The notes beneath the pieces were generated by a model, which saw only the letters and a list, made by a program, of their open reading frames with translations, was not told where the DNA came from and did not search any database. From the NCBI GenBank assembly GCA_025201845.1, contig MU604030.1, positions 1-61,041 of the forward strand: DNA of 61,041 nt. The letters are read 5' to 3'. Positions 41,694 to 52,581 of this stretch are shown one piece after another. Both the position numbers and the translations under genes were made by a program. Each line of letters begins with the position of its first letter. Position 1 is the first letter of the stretch. This stretch comes from Martensiomyces pterosporus (Eukaryota; Kickxellomycota; Kickxellomycetes; Kickxellales; Kickxellaceae).

Positions 41694-42524
41694 GGTTGGA
41701 GGTAATGTGTGGTTTAGCTGGAGAGTGCTGGCAAGAGATAAAGTGCGCGCTTGAAAGCAAAAGAAGACAGAAAAGAAAAACGAAGTGAGGGTTTAGCTGG
41801 GCTGGCAAGTGGGTGGAGCGCCTGGCACCTTATATACCCAACCTCTGCCTGCCCTCATCCGCCTCCCTGCTGCTCGCGAGCCAAGGCGAGAGGCATGACA
41901 CAATGGCGGCCAAAATTGCGAGAAAAAACAGCTGCTTCTGCAGCGGGGGCGGCGAGCAGCAAGTAGCAGCTCCACAAACCCGCCTGGGGGCGGCTGCCTG
42001 ACCCTCCCCTCGCCTCCTCATCCAGGGAAGCAGGATAAAATAAAACAGGCGGGCACTATACTCCAGGCTGGCAGCGGTTGGCTCAAAATGCGCCTCGCCT
42101 GTGCTTCTGCTATTTTTAGGCTGCATCCCTGTGGAACATTCCAAACTCCTCGTCTTTCAGGCGCCTGCCGTGTCTACTGTGGCAACTTTTCTCAGCATCT
42201 TGGCTGGTGCGGGCGAGGACAGTACTCTTGCCGAGGCCTTGATGTTTCTTTGCCGCTGCAGGAGAATTTGCGCAGCTCACAACTTCTGTGGGGGAGAGGA
42301 GCGCCAAGACGAGCGCCAGCAGCGTCAAGGAACCTGCCCTGCTCACATGGCATGCGGATAACGTCATATGCGCCGCATTTGGTCAAAAAGGTGAAATAAA
42401 AAAAGTACATTCTAGGAGGGAATGCTACAAAAGAAAAAGAGCACCTGCCATCTGGCGAATGGAGAAGCCAAGCAGCCATGGCAGCAAGACCGCAGCCTAT
42501 GCTCCTGTCGAGATGCCACCGCTT
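41694..42524. other. Intergenic, DUF3759-gene promoter and carrier 3' side
   Basis: It contains the TATA box at 41828-41836; no gene supported. Confidence 0.6.
41828..41836 (-). promoter_or_regulatory. TATA box of the DUF3759-like gene
   Basis: Minus strand TATATAAGG, 135 bp upstream of the ATG at 41693; consensus quality. Confidence 0.6.
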
Positions 42525-44003
42525 TCACTCCGGCCGACCAGCCAGTCTGCAAATGCTTGCCCTAGCCCACTCATACACAACAAAGTTCAGTCCATGCAGC
42601 GGGAACGCCCTGATAAGGCTAACTGACACGCCGCGGTAGAGCCCCGAGAGCCCCATGCGCCCGTAGATGTCACGCATGCATTGCCACGAGCTGCCAAACA
42701 TCTGAGCGTCCCTAGGCTTGAGCACCTGTGATTGCATCGTGGATTTTATTAGGTCCACGGGGAATATCAGCAGCCAAGAGACTACGCCGCAGATGCCGCC
42801 CGCAAGCATGTGCGTCAGTGGCCCAGTGGTGTCGGATCCATTCAGCCGGCGCAGTGTCTCCTTGACTGTCTCGTAGGAGGCGAAGTATATGGCTGTCCCA
42901 CTCAGGTCGCGCACTACGTTACGCATTCCAGGTGCAAAATGGCGGTGTTAGTTGTGTGTGCACACGAAGGGCGCGTTTCATGTTTGGCATATGATGGATC
43001 CTGCAAAGTGGCCCCAACACCACAATGACATAGCAACAAGCGAGGTCACGCCTACGTGTGCGTGCATGTGTGCATGTTTGCTTGTGTGCACGGGTGCAAG
43101 TGTGCACGCCACAATTACACGGAGAAAGCAGTGGAGGGGGAGACCCATTTCATGTCAAGGCCACACCTGGCGGTGGCAGCACAGCATCGCTAGTTGCTTA
43201 CCAATATGGAGCTGGAGCCCAGAGTATAGTCCGAACATGCCCTTCCTGCGGACAATCTCCCTGCACACCGACAAGTTGGATTTCGCCCACGCAGGCGGCG
43301 GTGCACCTCGCCTCCGCCCGCCTGTTGCCGCCTTGCTCCCTTGCTCCCCTTTGGCCACCAGCGCAGCAGCAGCACCGCCATCCACAGCAACATCCTTGCT
43401 CAGCAGGCTGGCCAGCTGCATCTGGACCTTGACCAGCTCCAGCGGACAGCACGAAATGGCAATAACCGTGCCCGCAACACTGCCCGACAGTCCCGCCGTA
43501 AGGGCCACCGATCCCACAGTTTCGCGCTGGAAGTTTGGGACTCCCAGAGACGACTTTTGGCTCCTGTATGGATCGTGTCTGCGCAGCCACTGCTTTGTGT
43601 GCTCAAACACCGAAAACGACATGGATTTCGCTGCCGACGTAGTAAGCAAGGGCGGAACCAGCCCCCTGTATAGCCCGCGTATGCCCTCCTCGGCAATAGA
43701 CCTCCTTGCACAAGTCAGCAGGGACGGGTAGTGGTAGGTTTGCATCCGGGTCTTTAGCGAGTCAAACGGGTAGCCGGCTAGCAGGCCCGTCACAGCGGCT
43801 GTTATCGCCGATGCCAATGTCCGGTTCTCATACAGCAGAGTCCTCCACCGCTCAGACGTCCGCCTGTCTGGCTGCGAGTGCTTCCATGCGTTCTGGCCAC
43901 TCTGGTAGAGGCCCCCAGCCGCGCTGCTGCTGACAAGTGCTTGGGGCGATGGCTCTGGCGGCCCTTCCTGATCGCTGCCTGGAAGGCTGTCATGGCTCGC
44001 CAT
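42525..44003 (-). CDS. Mitochondrial carrier (SLC25), two exons
   Basis: Exons 44003-43202 and 42913-42525 (288-bp intron, phase 1, CTAAC branch site, GTAG acceptor) give 396 residues. The splice yields SGLQLHIVRDLSGTAIYF, matching the family pattern G-x4-L-x-RD-x-x-G-x-A-x-YF. Three carrier signatures are present: GYPFDSLKTRMQ, CCPLELVKVQMQ and IFPVDLIKSTMQ, with EEGIRGLYRG and GLSGLYRG as matching even-helix loops. A polar N-terminal extension of about 65 residues and a basic Gly/Ala-rich insert (about 222-247) between repeat 2 helices are unusual in size. Sequence style fits the carnitine/ornithine/basic-amino-acid branch (SLC25A29/A45-like, Ymc1-like); the substrate is not resolvable by eye. 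The intron holds an alternating purine-pyrimidine tract. Confidence 0.9.
43053..43077 (+). repeat. Perfect alternating purine-pyrimidine tract (Z-DNA-prone)
   Basis: 25 nt of strict pyrimidine-purine alternation rich in TG/CG/CA inside the carrier intron; imperfect TG-rich sequence continues to about 43110. Confidence 0.8.
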
Positions 44004-44807
44004 ATGCGCACCGGGTTTTTATAAATACAAATAATGCCGCCACCGGAAAATAAGGGCTTTTGGAATAATAGATACAAGTCACAGGTCACGCGATCTAGCA
44101 GGAGAAAGGAAGAGGGAGGAAAGGAAGAGGGAGCTTTAGAGAAACGGCGTAGGAGCGTTTGTTGAATTGCTGGTTCTGTTTAGTACTTTGTGGGCCGAGG
44201 AGCATCGCAGGCACCAGAGGTGTGCAGCATGGCCGATGTTTGGTTGGCCTTGGAGATGGAGTGCTCGTATAGAAGCGACAAAGGCTGCCGCTACTATTTT
44301 CCCCTTAGCACAGCTGTTCCAAGAAAGCGGGCTACAAGTTGGAGGAGTACCTGGAGGGCTGGCGTGAATTCAGAGACAGGCGAAATGAAACAGCAATACA
44401 GGATAATAGAAAGGGGTGCTGGGTAAATGGAAAGGCAGAGGCAGATAGAAAGAAAGAGAAAAGAAATATGAGGGACACGCTCTGGAGCAAAGCCGTAGAA
44501 TATGCGATAGAGCACAGGGGGATTAGATGTGATGGCTCGCTCTGTCTAGGAAAAACTCAGGGGTCAACTCCTGGCCAATAGTGCAGAAACGCTCCTCCTC
44601 CCCGTCCTCCTGCACATCTCCTTGCTCACGCACCTTCTACACGATCCTTCCAGACATATAGCCCATTCTTCTACCATGCGCATGTAGGCAGCAGCGCTTG
44701 GTATTAAATAACGCCAAAAGAAAAACAATGAAAGCGGGGTGTAGATTTTTTTTGCACTGATCTTGTTCATGAGCAAAGATGGAACTGCAAGACCCCTTGT
44801 TTTGGCT
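44004..44807. other. Intergenic between the carrier start and YOS1 stop
   Basis: A purine-rich stretch lies at about 44100-44140. No gene supported in 800 bp. Confidence 0.55.
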
Positions 44808-45291
44808 TCAGCCGAGAACAAGCTCGAATAAAATTATAATGACATTGGCAGCGATGAGAGGGACTATAGGCACAGCATACAGAGAGAAGACGCATGGTCG
44901 TTAGCAGCCAGCACAAAACCCACGTCGTGGATGAATTACAAAATCGACACGACACCAATATCCATGCACTGCTTGCAATACGTACTCCTCATTAACGTCC
45001 GTACCGCCGATATCAGGTTGATGAGCTTTGCCTTCACCGACTCCGTGTCTCCGTACAGGTCCGCGCTATTGCGTGCCCAGCCGACTACAGCAGCAGCAGC
45101 ATAGAGGATAGCGTTGGGCGAATGAGGAAAATCCACATTAGTAACAACTCGAAGCCGCAAGAAACAGCCGGGTGCCTGGAATTAGGCATTCACCTGAACT
45201 TACTCCGTGCCAAGAACCGCTCTTCATTCAAGATGGCTACTGCATTGAGCAGAAGCAGTGTGACGTAAAGGAGAGTGCCCAGGCCATACAT
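44808..45291 (-). CDS. YOS1: ER-Golgi protein Yos1/IER3IP1, three small exons
   Basis: Exons 45291-45204 (88 nt), 45084-44986 (99 nt) and 44863-44808 (56 nt), all phase 1, give 80 residues, the normal length. Introns are 119 bp (GTAAGT, CTAAT branch, GTAG) and 122 bp (GTACGT, CTAAC branch, ATAG). Product: TM helix 1 then NAVAILNEERFLARIGW, a loop LYGDTESVKAKLINLISAVRTLMR, and TM helix 2 beginning IPLIAANVI. These match the Yos1/IER3IP1 landmarks N-A-x-A-x-L-x-E-x-RFL, IGW, VK-x-L-I-x-L-I-x-AVRT-x-x-R and PLI-x-x-N. Yos1 works with Yip1 and Yif1 in COPII vesicle transport. Each exon alone is too short to stand out; the protein is only visible after splicing. Confidence 0.93.
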
Positions 45292-46134
45292 GGTGTTGTC
45301 GCTTCTTCTCGTTTCTGTGCTGTTCCGCGTATATTGAAATCCTAGCAAACGGATGCGTATGCCCGCCGCGCAAGTTGAGAAAATACAAGAACGAATGCGT
45401 GAATGGAGACGAAAGCAGGCACAGGCAAATGAGGGCGTGGAATGCTTGTCCCTGTCTTCCTCTTGTTCCTACTGCTGCGATGGCTGTATGAGCATTATTG
45501 CCCCCAAAGAGCCGAGCCGCATTGATCGGTCAGCTGGGCTCGGCTCAGCCATTTTGAGAAGGGGCTTTGCAAGAGAATCAGAACATCAGAGCACCAGAAG
45601 CAGATCAGCTACAATGTGCATTCACCGCTTGTCCGGTATTTATATGCGGTGCTTACTCAAGCCAGGCCGCAAGAGATGCGCTCGCGTCTGCTGCCTGTTT
45701 CTTTTCTGCGATCATCGGCCCACACACAAAACGGAGTTCAAGTGTGCATGACAGCTGGGTGTGTCTACACCGCCGCAGGCAGCACTCAGAAGACTGGCGC
45801 AGCCGCTGCCCTTTCTGCGCTGCTTGTGAGCAGACGCCAAGCCGTGTGGGTTGAGGGCCGGTATATTCCTTCCAGTCGGAATTCCCGAAGTGGGCAGAAA
45901 GCCGGGCGGAGGCACCACTGAACAGCGCCAGCCTTAGGCTTCTCTTCAGCTTTGTGTATCGGTTGCTAGCCCCACCAGCTCCTGCTCTCCGCCAGCAAGA
46001 CAATAAAAGGGCCGTCTGCCAGAGGCCATGTCTCCCGCCCATTGCCAGCCTGAATCTCCTCATCTCCTTTCTTTCAGAGTTCCATACACTCCCTCCCTGC
46101 CTGCATATCCCTCCATCCTCTATCACCACAGGCC
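45292..46134. other. Intergenic, divergent YOS1 / ERG25 promoter
   Basis: 843 bp. An AATAAAAG element at about 46001 (ERG25 side) and TATTTATATG at about 45637 are AT-rich candidates for core promoters. A pyrimidine-rich leader precedes the ERG25 ATG. No other gene. Confidence 0.55.
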
Positions 46135-47037
46135 ATGGCAAACACCACCGCCGCATCCACCCTGCTGGACCAGTTTCTGGCCGAGCTCAAAGCCACAGGC
46201 AGCATGGCTCAATCAGTCCCCGCAGGCTACACCCCGACCTGGGCTGAAAGGACCTGGCTGTCGCTGTTCGAGGGCCGCAGCGAGGCCCTGACCTTCGGCT
46301 TGATCGCCTTCATTGTGCACGAGACTGTCTACTACGGCCGGTACATCCCCTATTGGATCTGCGACTACATCCCCGCCATGCAAAAGTACAAGCTGCAGCC
46401 GGACCGCCACATCACCGACGAGCAATGGTGGAAGTGCCTCAAGAGCCTCCTGATCAGCCAGGTGTTTGTGCAGCTGCCCATGATGATGCTCTTCATGCCC
46501 GCCGCCCGCCTTGTCGGCTTCGACTGCAACGCGCCGTTCCCCGCATGGCCCAAGGTGTTGTTCCAGATCTGCATCTTCTTCGTTATCGAGGATTTCTACC
46601 ACTACTGGGCGCACCGCTCGTTCCACTACGGCATTCTGTACAAACGAATCCACAAGGTCCACCACGAGTACACGGCGCCGTTTGGCATCGTGGCGGAGTA
46701 CGCGCATCCGCTGGAGACTGCTATTCTGGGGCAGGGAACCATTGCGGGGCCGCTGTTCTTTAACTACTTTGTCGAGCAGGTGCACATCACCACCATGCTG
46801 ATGTGGATCGCAGCCCGGCTGTGCCAGACCGTCGAGGCACATTGCGGATACGACTTCCCATGGTCGATTCCGAACTGGCTGCCGTTCTGGGCCGGTGCCT
46901 CGCACCACGACTACCACCACGCAGCGTTCGTCGATAACTTTGCGTCGACGTTCCGCTGGTGGGACCGCGTGTTTGGCACCGATCGTCGCTACCAGGCACA
47001 TGAAGCACGCCGGCATGCCAAGAGCAAGGTCGAGTAG
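46135..47037 (+). CDS. ERG25: C-4 methylsterol oxidase
   Basis: Single exon, 300 residues, ATG 46135. It belongs to the fatty-acid-hydroxylase superfamily with a di-iron histidine cluster: HRSFH (about 160-164), HKVHH (about 173-177) and HHDYHH (about 260-265). Hydrophobic helices include ALTFGLIAFIVHETVYY and VLFQICIFFVIEDFYHYW. Close to yeast Erg25 throughout, for example YIPYWICDYIPAMQKYKLQP and HEYTAPFGIVAEYAHPLET, and ending in a Lys/Arg-rich tail without a clear KKxx. It removes C-4 methyl groups of 4,4-dimethylzymosterol with Erg26 and Erg27 in the ER, needing O2 and NAD(P)H. It converges on GND1. Confidence 0.97.
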   Translation: MANTTAASTLLDQFLAELKATGSMAQSVPAGYTPTWAERTWLSLFEGRSEALTFGLIAFIVHETVYYGRYIPYWICDYIPAMQKYKLQPDRHITDEQWWKCLKSLLISQVFVQLPMMMLFMPAARLVGFDCNAPFPAWPKVLFQICIFFVIEDFYHYWAHRSFHYGILYKRIHKVHHEYTAPFGIVAEYAHPLETAILGQGTIAGPLFFNYFVEQVHITTMLMWIAARLCQTVEAHCGYDFPWSIPNWLPFWAGASHHDYHHAAFVDNFASTFRWWDRVFGTDRRYQAHEARRHAKSKVE

Positions 47038-47419
47038 CCTCGGCAGTGCTGCTCCGTCCCTGCCCAACGCGCACTTCCTTCCATTTCTTCCCATTTCTTT
47101 CCTTTCATTGTTCACCTCATATATACTTCAATAGAACACAGCCATGCCAAAAAGACGCACAAGTGGGGGGAATGCATGTGCCCACGGTGTTCAGCCAGCA
47201 GCGTGGGGTTAAGTTCTCTTGTATTGGGTTTTTACAGAGCAGTGTGTCGTGCATCTCGGGCTCCACGACATACTCCACCACTAGTGCCTGAGACTGAAAG
47301 CTGGCATGCTTTCAGAATAGCCTTTTGTAAGGTCGAACTGCTGAGACTCAGGTCAGATGTTCAACACAGTGGAATAGGCAGATGGAAAGAGTAAAGAAAA
47401 GGAGGCTCGTCCGGGCCAC
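47038..47419. other. Intergenic between convergent ERG25 and GND1
   Basis: 382 bp of 3' flanks; no gene or strong signal. Confidence 0.6.
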
Positions 47420-49256
47420 TTAGACGTCATAGGTAGAAGCAGAGACATTGCCACCTCTGCCGGTCCAGTTGGTGTGGATGTGCACGCCGGGCTTGCCGTC
47501 GAGCTCGTAGGTGTGGGCACCAAAGTAGTCGCGCTGGGCCTGGAGCATGTTGGCCGGGAGGCGAGCAGTGCGGTAGCCATCGTAGAACGACAGAGCAGTG
47601 CCAAGGGCGGGAACAGGGACGCCAAGGACGGTGGCGGTGCTGATGGCGTTGCGCCAGCCAGACTGGGCAGTGGCAGTGGCCTTCTGGAAGAAGGGATCGA
47701 AGAGGAGGTTCTCGAGGTCCTTGTTGCTGTCAAATGCGTTCTTGATGTCGCCGAGGAAGGCCGAGCGGATGATGCAGCCGCCGCGCCACATGAGGGCGAT
47801 GGATCCGTAGTTGAGGTTCCACTTGAACTGCTCCGAGGCCTCGCGCATCAGCATGAAGCCCTGGGCATACGAGATGATCTTTGACGCGTACATGGCCTGC
47901 TCGAGGTCCTTGACGAGCTGCGCCTTGTCGCCGGTGTAGGCGTGGTTCGAGGGGCCAGCGAGGATCTTGGAGGCACGGACGCGCTCATCCTTAATGGCCG
48001 AGAGGCAGCGGGCAAAGACAGCCTCGCCGATAAGAGTGACGGGCATGCCGTAGTCGAGGGCAGCGATAGCAGTCCACTTGCCGGTGCCCTTCTGCCCAGC
48101 AGCATCGCGGATCTTCTCGAGGAGGGGCTCGCCGTCAGTGTCCTTGAAGCGCAGAATGTCGGTGGTGATCTCAATAAGGAACGAGTCGAGGACGCCCTTG
48201 TTCCACTGCGCAAAGATGTCGCCCTGCTCGTCGTTGGTGTAGCCAACGCCATCGCGGAGAAGCTGGTAGACCTCCGAGATCAGCTGCATGTCTCCGTACT
48301 CAATGCCGTTGTGCACCATCTTGACAAAGTGGCCAGCACCACCCTCGCCGACCCAGTCGCAGCAGGGCGCACCGTCGGGGGCCTTGGCGGCGATGGACTG
48401 GAAGATGGGCTTGAGGTGGGGCCAAGCCGCGGGGTTGCCTCCGGGCATGAGGCTGGGGCCGTAGCGGGCGCCCTCCTCGCCGCCAGAGACACCGCACCCG
48501 ACAAAGAGAATGTTCTTCTTGGTCAGGTACTCGTAGCGGCGCTGGGTGTCGGGGTAGTGCGAGTTGCCGCCGTCGATAATGATGTCGCCCTCCTCGAGGT
48601 AGGGGAGAAGGGTCTCGATGAAGGCATCGACGGCCGAGCCGGCCTTGACGAGAAGCATGATCTTGCGGGGGCGCTTCAGCTTGGCGACAAACTCCTCGAT
48701 CGAGTGGGCGCCGACAATGTTGGTTCCCTTGGCCTCGTTCTCGAGGAAGTGGTCGACCTTGGACACAGTGCGGTTGTATGCGCACACGGTGAATCCGTGG
48801 TCGTTGATGTTCAGGATCAGGTTCTGGCCCTACAGCTCAAAATTGCGTGGGAAACACACGATACGCTTTAAGCCGCGTTGTCTGCGAACCGTGCTCAATT
48901 GGGTGGCCAGCGCTGGGCGCAGAGAGCCAAACTCCCCCAAGCAAACAGGCAAGATAAGCAGCAGGGGCACAATGGCGGACAGAAAAGTGGCTGTGGCCCT
49001 CGCTGCCTGTGCTGTGAGCAGCAATAGGCAGCTGCCCGCATGCGTGCGCGTGTGGGTGCCTGCTCGCGTTTCTACAGGCATCTGGTGTGGAGCGCGTGCA
49101 CGGCTAGTCAAAGGAAGGGCACACGCCGTTTTGCTCTTTTTTCCTTGGTCACAGAAGCCAAGCGTAGTGGCAGGCCTGCTTGTTCATTAAGGGGGAGCTT
49201 ACCATGACGGCGAGGCCGATAAGACCGAAATCAGCAACAGGAGTGACAGCAGACAT
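47420..49256 (-). CDS. GND1: 6-phosphogluconate dehydrogenase (decarboxylating), two exons
   Basis: Exons 49256-49203 (18 codons, MSAVTPVADFGLIGLAVM) and 48829-47420 join in phase 0 over a 373-bp intron; product 487 residues, standard length. The splice completes the NADP-binding GLAVMGQNL motif. Landmarks: CAYNRTVSKVD (phosphate of NADP), GVSGGEEGARYGPSLMPGG, GHFVKMVHNGIEYGDMQLI (catalytic Lys and Asn region), and the C-terminal helix domain ending with QRDYFGAHTYEL. It oxidises 6-phosphogluconate to ribulose 5-phosphate, CO2 and NADPH in the cytosol. TAL1 lies next upstream on the same strand and RIB3, a ribulose 5-phosphate consumer, follows it. A 309-residue antisense ORF (47942-48871) is a shadow. 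Confidence 0.97.
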
Positions 49257-50561
49257 GGTCGGCAGATATGTGTCGTCCAGCTAAGTAGGAAAGGAGTGGA
49301 AACAAAGGTGGTGAGCCACTGAAGGAAAAGCGGTATTAGATGGCAGTGGGGAAGAGCAGAGAAGAACCTGGGTTGTTGTTGGCTTTTTCTCCACGAAGCG
49401 GTGGATGACGGTGGCTTCTTAAATGCGCACCGAGCCCCTTCTCCGCCCAGCCCAACCCCTGGTGTCGCTTAGGCAGCAGGTTTAGGGTAGCCGTTTAATC
49501 TTACTCAGCATAAGCCAAAGCGAATAATGCGAACTCGGCCCAATGAACGACTGGCTGCTATCGCAGCCGCTGCTGATGTTGGGTAGGGAGTGGGCTGCAC
49601 CTTAGTCAGCGCACGCGCTCCGCACGCTTGCCCGCCTGCCGGCTTGCCCGCTCACCTGCTTGCCATGCTGTGTCTGCTCCTGGGACGATAAGCCTACGGG
49701 CAGCGCGCGTACGCAATGCGATCCTTGCTCCTCTCTCCACACGCTGCCGCCACACATCATTTGTCGCTGAGAAAGTGCCATACGCAGCCTCGATAAGGCA
49801 AGGGGGAGGGATTTTCTCTTTCTTTGGACTGCTTGCCGCTGCCTAGCGCGCGCCGCTGGAGAAAATCTCCGATGGATCCATTGCCCACATCCAAGGATTC
49901 TACTGGGAGTCAGCATTGGAGCGCTTTCTTCAACTGCCAAAGCGGCCTGCCTGCGGGCGGAATAGAGGCGTTATCCTCGCGGCTTACTAATTGCATTGCG
50001 ATAGTAACTGCCAATCTGCAGACTGGGCCGCTTTGCGTTTCCTGCACCCTCCACAGCCCGCCAGTGTCCACCAATGTGAGCCTGGGCTGGTGTGATGCGC
50101 GGTTCCCAGCTGGGAAGACACAGACGGGCCAAGTGCACACATGCGCTCCCTCCTCCCATCCCCATGCTAGCATGGGAGGAAATGCAGTGCTTGCGGCGTG
50201 CCGACGTGTGTGTAGACGGCAACGAACCAGCCGGCATTGTACCAGCCAATAGACAGCGCACACATGGTCGAATACACAGTAGAAGACAGCAGCGCTCAAG
50301 GAGGATTGTGCTGCACACACTTTTCAGCGGGCGATCTCCCGCCACGCGCCGCTGCTTGAGCCAGAGGCGGAATGATAACAAGAAACAGCAAGCAGATCGG
50401 CAGCAAACCAATTGTGCACGCATTAATTGCATGTTGGGGAGCAGGCGTGACTTGGAACAGGTATCTGAATTAGGTACAACGTTAGAGAGCTACTGCTGCT
50501 GCCACTGCCGTCCGATGATGAGTCAACGAGGAGGGCAGGAGCAGAGGGGAAATAAACGGGT
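49257..50561. other. Intergenic between TAL1 stop and GND1 start
   Basis: 1.3 kb; a TTTAAG-type minus-strand element near 49418 may serve GND1. No gene supported despite several overlapping ORFs. Confidence 0.55.
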
Positions 50562-51530
50562 TTAGGCAGAGAGCTTCTCGCGCAGGATCTTGCGGAGCTT
50601 GACCGCGTCGGCGTTGAACTTGCGGATGCCGTCGCTGAGCTTCTCAGTGGCCATCTGGTCCTCGTTCAGAGCCCAGCGGAAGCCAGCCTCGTCGAAGGTG
50701 ACCTTGGGCAGGGCCTCGGCGGCAACGGCAGCCTCGGGCGAGAGCTTGCGCGGGAGATCAGCCTCCTCGGCCTGGAGCTCGCCCAGCAGACCAGGCGAGA
50801 TGGTGAGGAAGTCGCAGCCAGCAAGCTCCTTGATCTCACCGGTGTTACGGAACGAGGCGCCCATGACGATGGTCTTGTAGCCGTGCTGCTTGTAGTAGTT
50901 GTAGATAGACGAGACGCTCTGGACTCCGGGGTCCTCGTGCGACTCGTACGCCTTTCCGGTGCTGGTCTTGTACCAGTCAAGGATGCGGCCGACGAAGGGC
51001 GAGATAAGGGTGACACCAGCCTCGGCGCAGGCGACGGCCTGGGCGAAGGAGAACAAGAGGGTCAGGTTGCAGTGGATGCCATGCTTGGACTCGAGCTCGC
51101 GCGCGGCCTGGATGCCCTCCCACGTGGAGGCAACCTTGATGAGGACGCGCTCCTTGGCGATGCCAATGGACTTGTACAGATCAATGATCTCGATGGCCTT
51201 GCGCACGTTGGCCTCCTTGTCGAACGAGAAGCGGGCATCGACCTCGGTCGAGACGCGCCCGGGGACAATCTCGAGGATCTTGGAGCCAAAGTTCACAAGG
51301 AGCTTGTCGAACGCCTTCTCCACCTGCCCGTCAACGGTGCTGGCCTGGCCCTTGGCCCACTCGATGGCCTCGTCGATGAGAGGCGCGTACTGGGCCTTGC
51401 CGGCTGCCGCGAGAATCAGAGAGGGGTTGGTGGTGGCGTCGGTGGGCTTGTACTGGGCGATGGACTCGAAGTCGCCGGTGTCGGCGACGACGGTGGTGTA
51501 CTGCTTAAGCTGGTCGAGAACGGTGGCCAT
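50562..51530 (-). CDS. TAL1: Transaldolase
   Basis: Single exon, 322 residues. Class I aldolase-type TIM barrel: [10 protein letters not shown] near residue 31, Schiff-base Lys132 in [11 protein letters not shown], then [32 protein letters not shown] and a C-terminal helix ending LREKLSA. It transfers dihydroxyacetone units between sedoheptulose 7-phosphate/glyceraldehyde 3-phosphate and erythrose 4-phosphate/fructose 6-phosphate in the non-oxidative pentose phosphate pathway. A TATTTAAG-like element lies about 185 bp upstream (minus strand, about 51712). It sits between GND1 and RIB3 and is divergent from RIB3 across 1,051 bp. Confidence 0.98.
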   Translation of the reverse strand: MATVLDQLKQYTTVVADTGDFESIAQYKPTDATTNPSLILAAAGKAQYAPLIDEAIEWAKGQASTVDGQVEKAFDKLLVNFGSKILEIVPGRVSTEVDARFSFDKEANVRKAIEIIDLYKSIGIAKERVLIKVASTWEGIQAARELESKHGIHCNLTLLFSFAQAVACAEAGVTLISPFVGRILDWYKTSTGKAYESHEDPGVQSVSSIYNYYKQHGYKTIVMGASFRNTGEIKELAGCDFLTISPGLLGELQAEEADLPRKLSPEAAVAAEALPKVTFDEAGFRWALNEDQMATEKLSDGIRKFNADAVKLRKILREKLSA

Positions 51531-52581
51531 GTTGTGTACAAAAGCGTTTGATACAAAGCGAGAGAAGGAGCAGATGGGTTTTGCAGGAGAGAAAGGAGAG
51601 AGGAGTCGAAGTTGCTGTGGTTGTTGTGGCTTTTTATCGCAGCGAACTATACAAGCTGTTGGTGGTGTGTGCAGATTGTGGCAGAGCGCCCTGTCGCTCC
51701 GCCCCGTTGCCCTTAAATAGGCCTGGCAGCAAAGCGCTCTCCACGTTTTCTGACAATACGCCTCGGTCAGAGCACTACCATTTGCTGCCGCTTGCCCCTC
51801 ACCCTGCGGGCAAACAAGCCGAATCGCCTGGCGGGGCGAGTCAGCAGAACTAACCGTGCTTAGAAATTGCGCTGTCAGCAGCTCCTGCCTTGGTGCGATA
51901 GCTGCACTGGGCTTGATCAGCGCCGCCCCAATTCGTCAGCACCAGCCAGCCCCAACACGCACGCGCCTGTCGCTCACAAGACTGGCGCTGGGCTGCTGCT
52001 GCCTGGCGTATAGCCTTGGTCTGCTTACAAACCTGCTGACAGCCTTCCAGGCGCTGCCTGGGTCCTCACTTAGGCTGTATTAATCATCCGCTACTAAATG
52101 CGCCTGGTTTATTACAGGAGGGAATATCAAATCTTCGCGCCATTCTGGGTTTCTCACGCAGGCTTACAAAAGGACAGCTCTGCGCACGCGCACTCGGGTC
52201 GGCGCTCTTTTTCTCTTACCGTACCACTCTCGACTGTTTCCTCTCAACAGCAGCCCTTTCTGTCGCCCAACAAGCACGCTTCCTCACACGCGCCACCACC
52301 GCCACCAGCATCACTGCCACCACTACTGCGATTGCAGACTCTGATCGAACACAGCAAAACCAGCGACGCTACCAAGCACTCTCAGAAGGTAATGAGCCTC
52401 ATCGCAGTCGCCCTCTATCCCGCTCCAGAAAGAGCGCCATTGCCTTGACAGACAGAGCTTTGGTCCAGGCAAAAACACAGCAAACCAGGCTGCATATAAC
52501 TGCTAACCAGGAGTACCGTCTTGTCCATTCTCTCTTCCCTGCTCAGCTCATTATTAGACATAGCACAAGCCCATCCGCACC
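51531..52581. other. Intergenic, divergent TAL1 / RIB3 promoter
   Basis: Contains the TAL1 TATA-like element near 51712 and a weak CATATAAC element at about 52492 for RIB3; CT-rich near both starts. No gene supported. Confidence 0.55.

Noticed and set aside
46213..47115. 300-codon minus-strand ORF
   Set aside because: Antisense to ERG25, which explains the region fully.
47942..48871. 309-codon plus-strand ORF
   Set aside because: Antisense to GND1; the GND1 frame holds all enzyme motifs.
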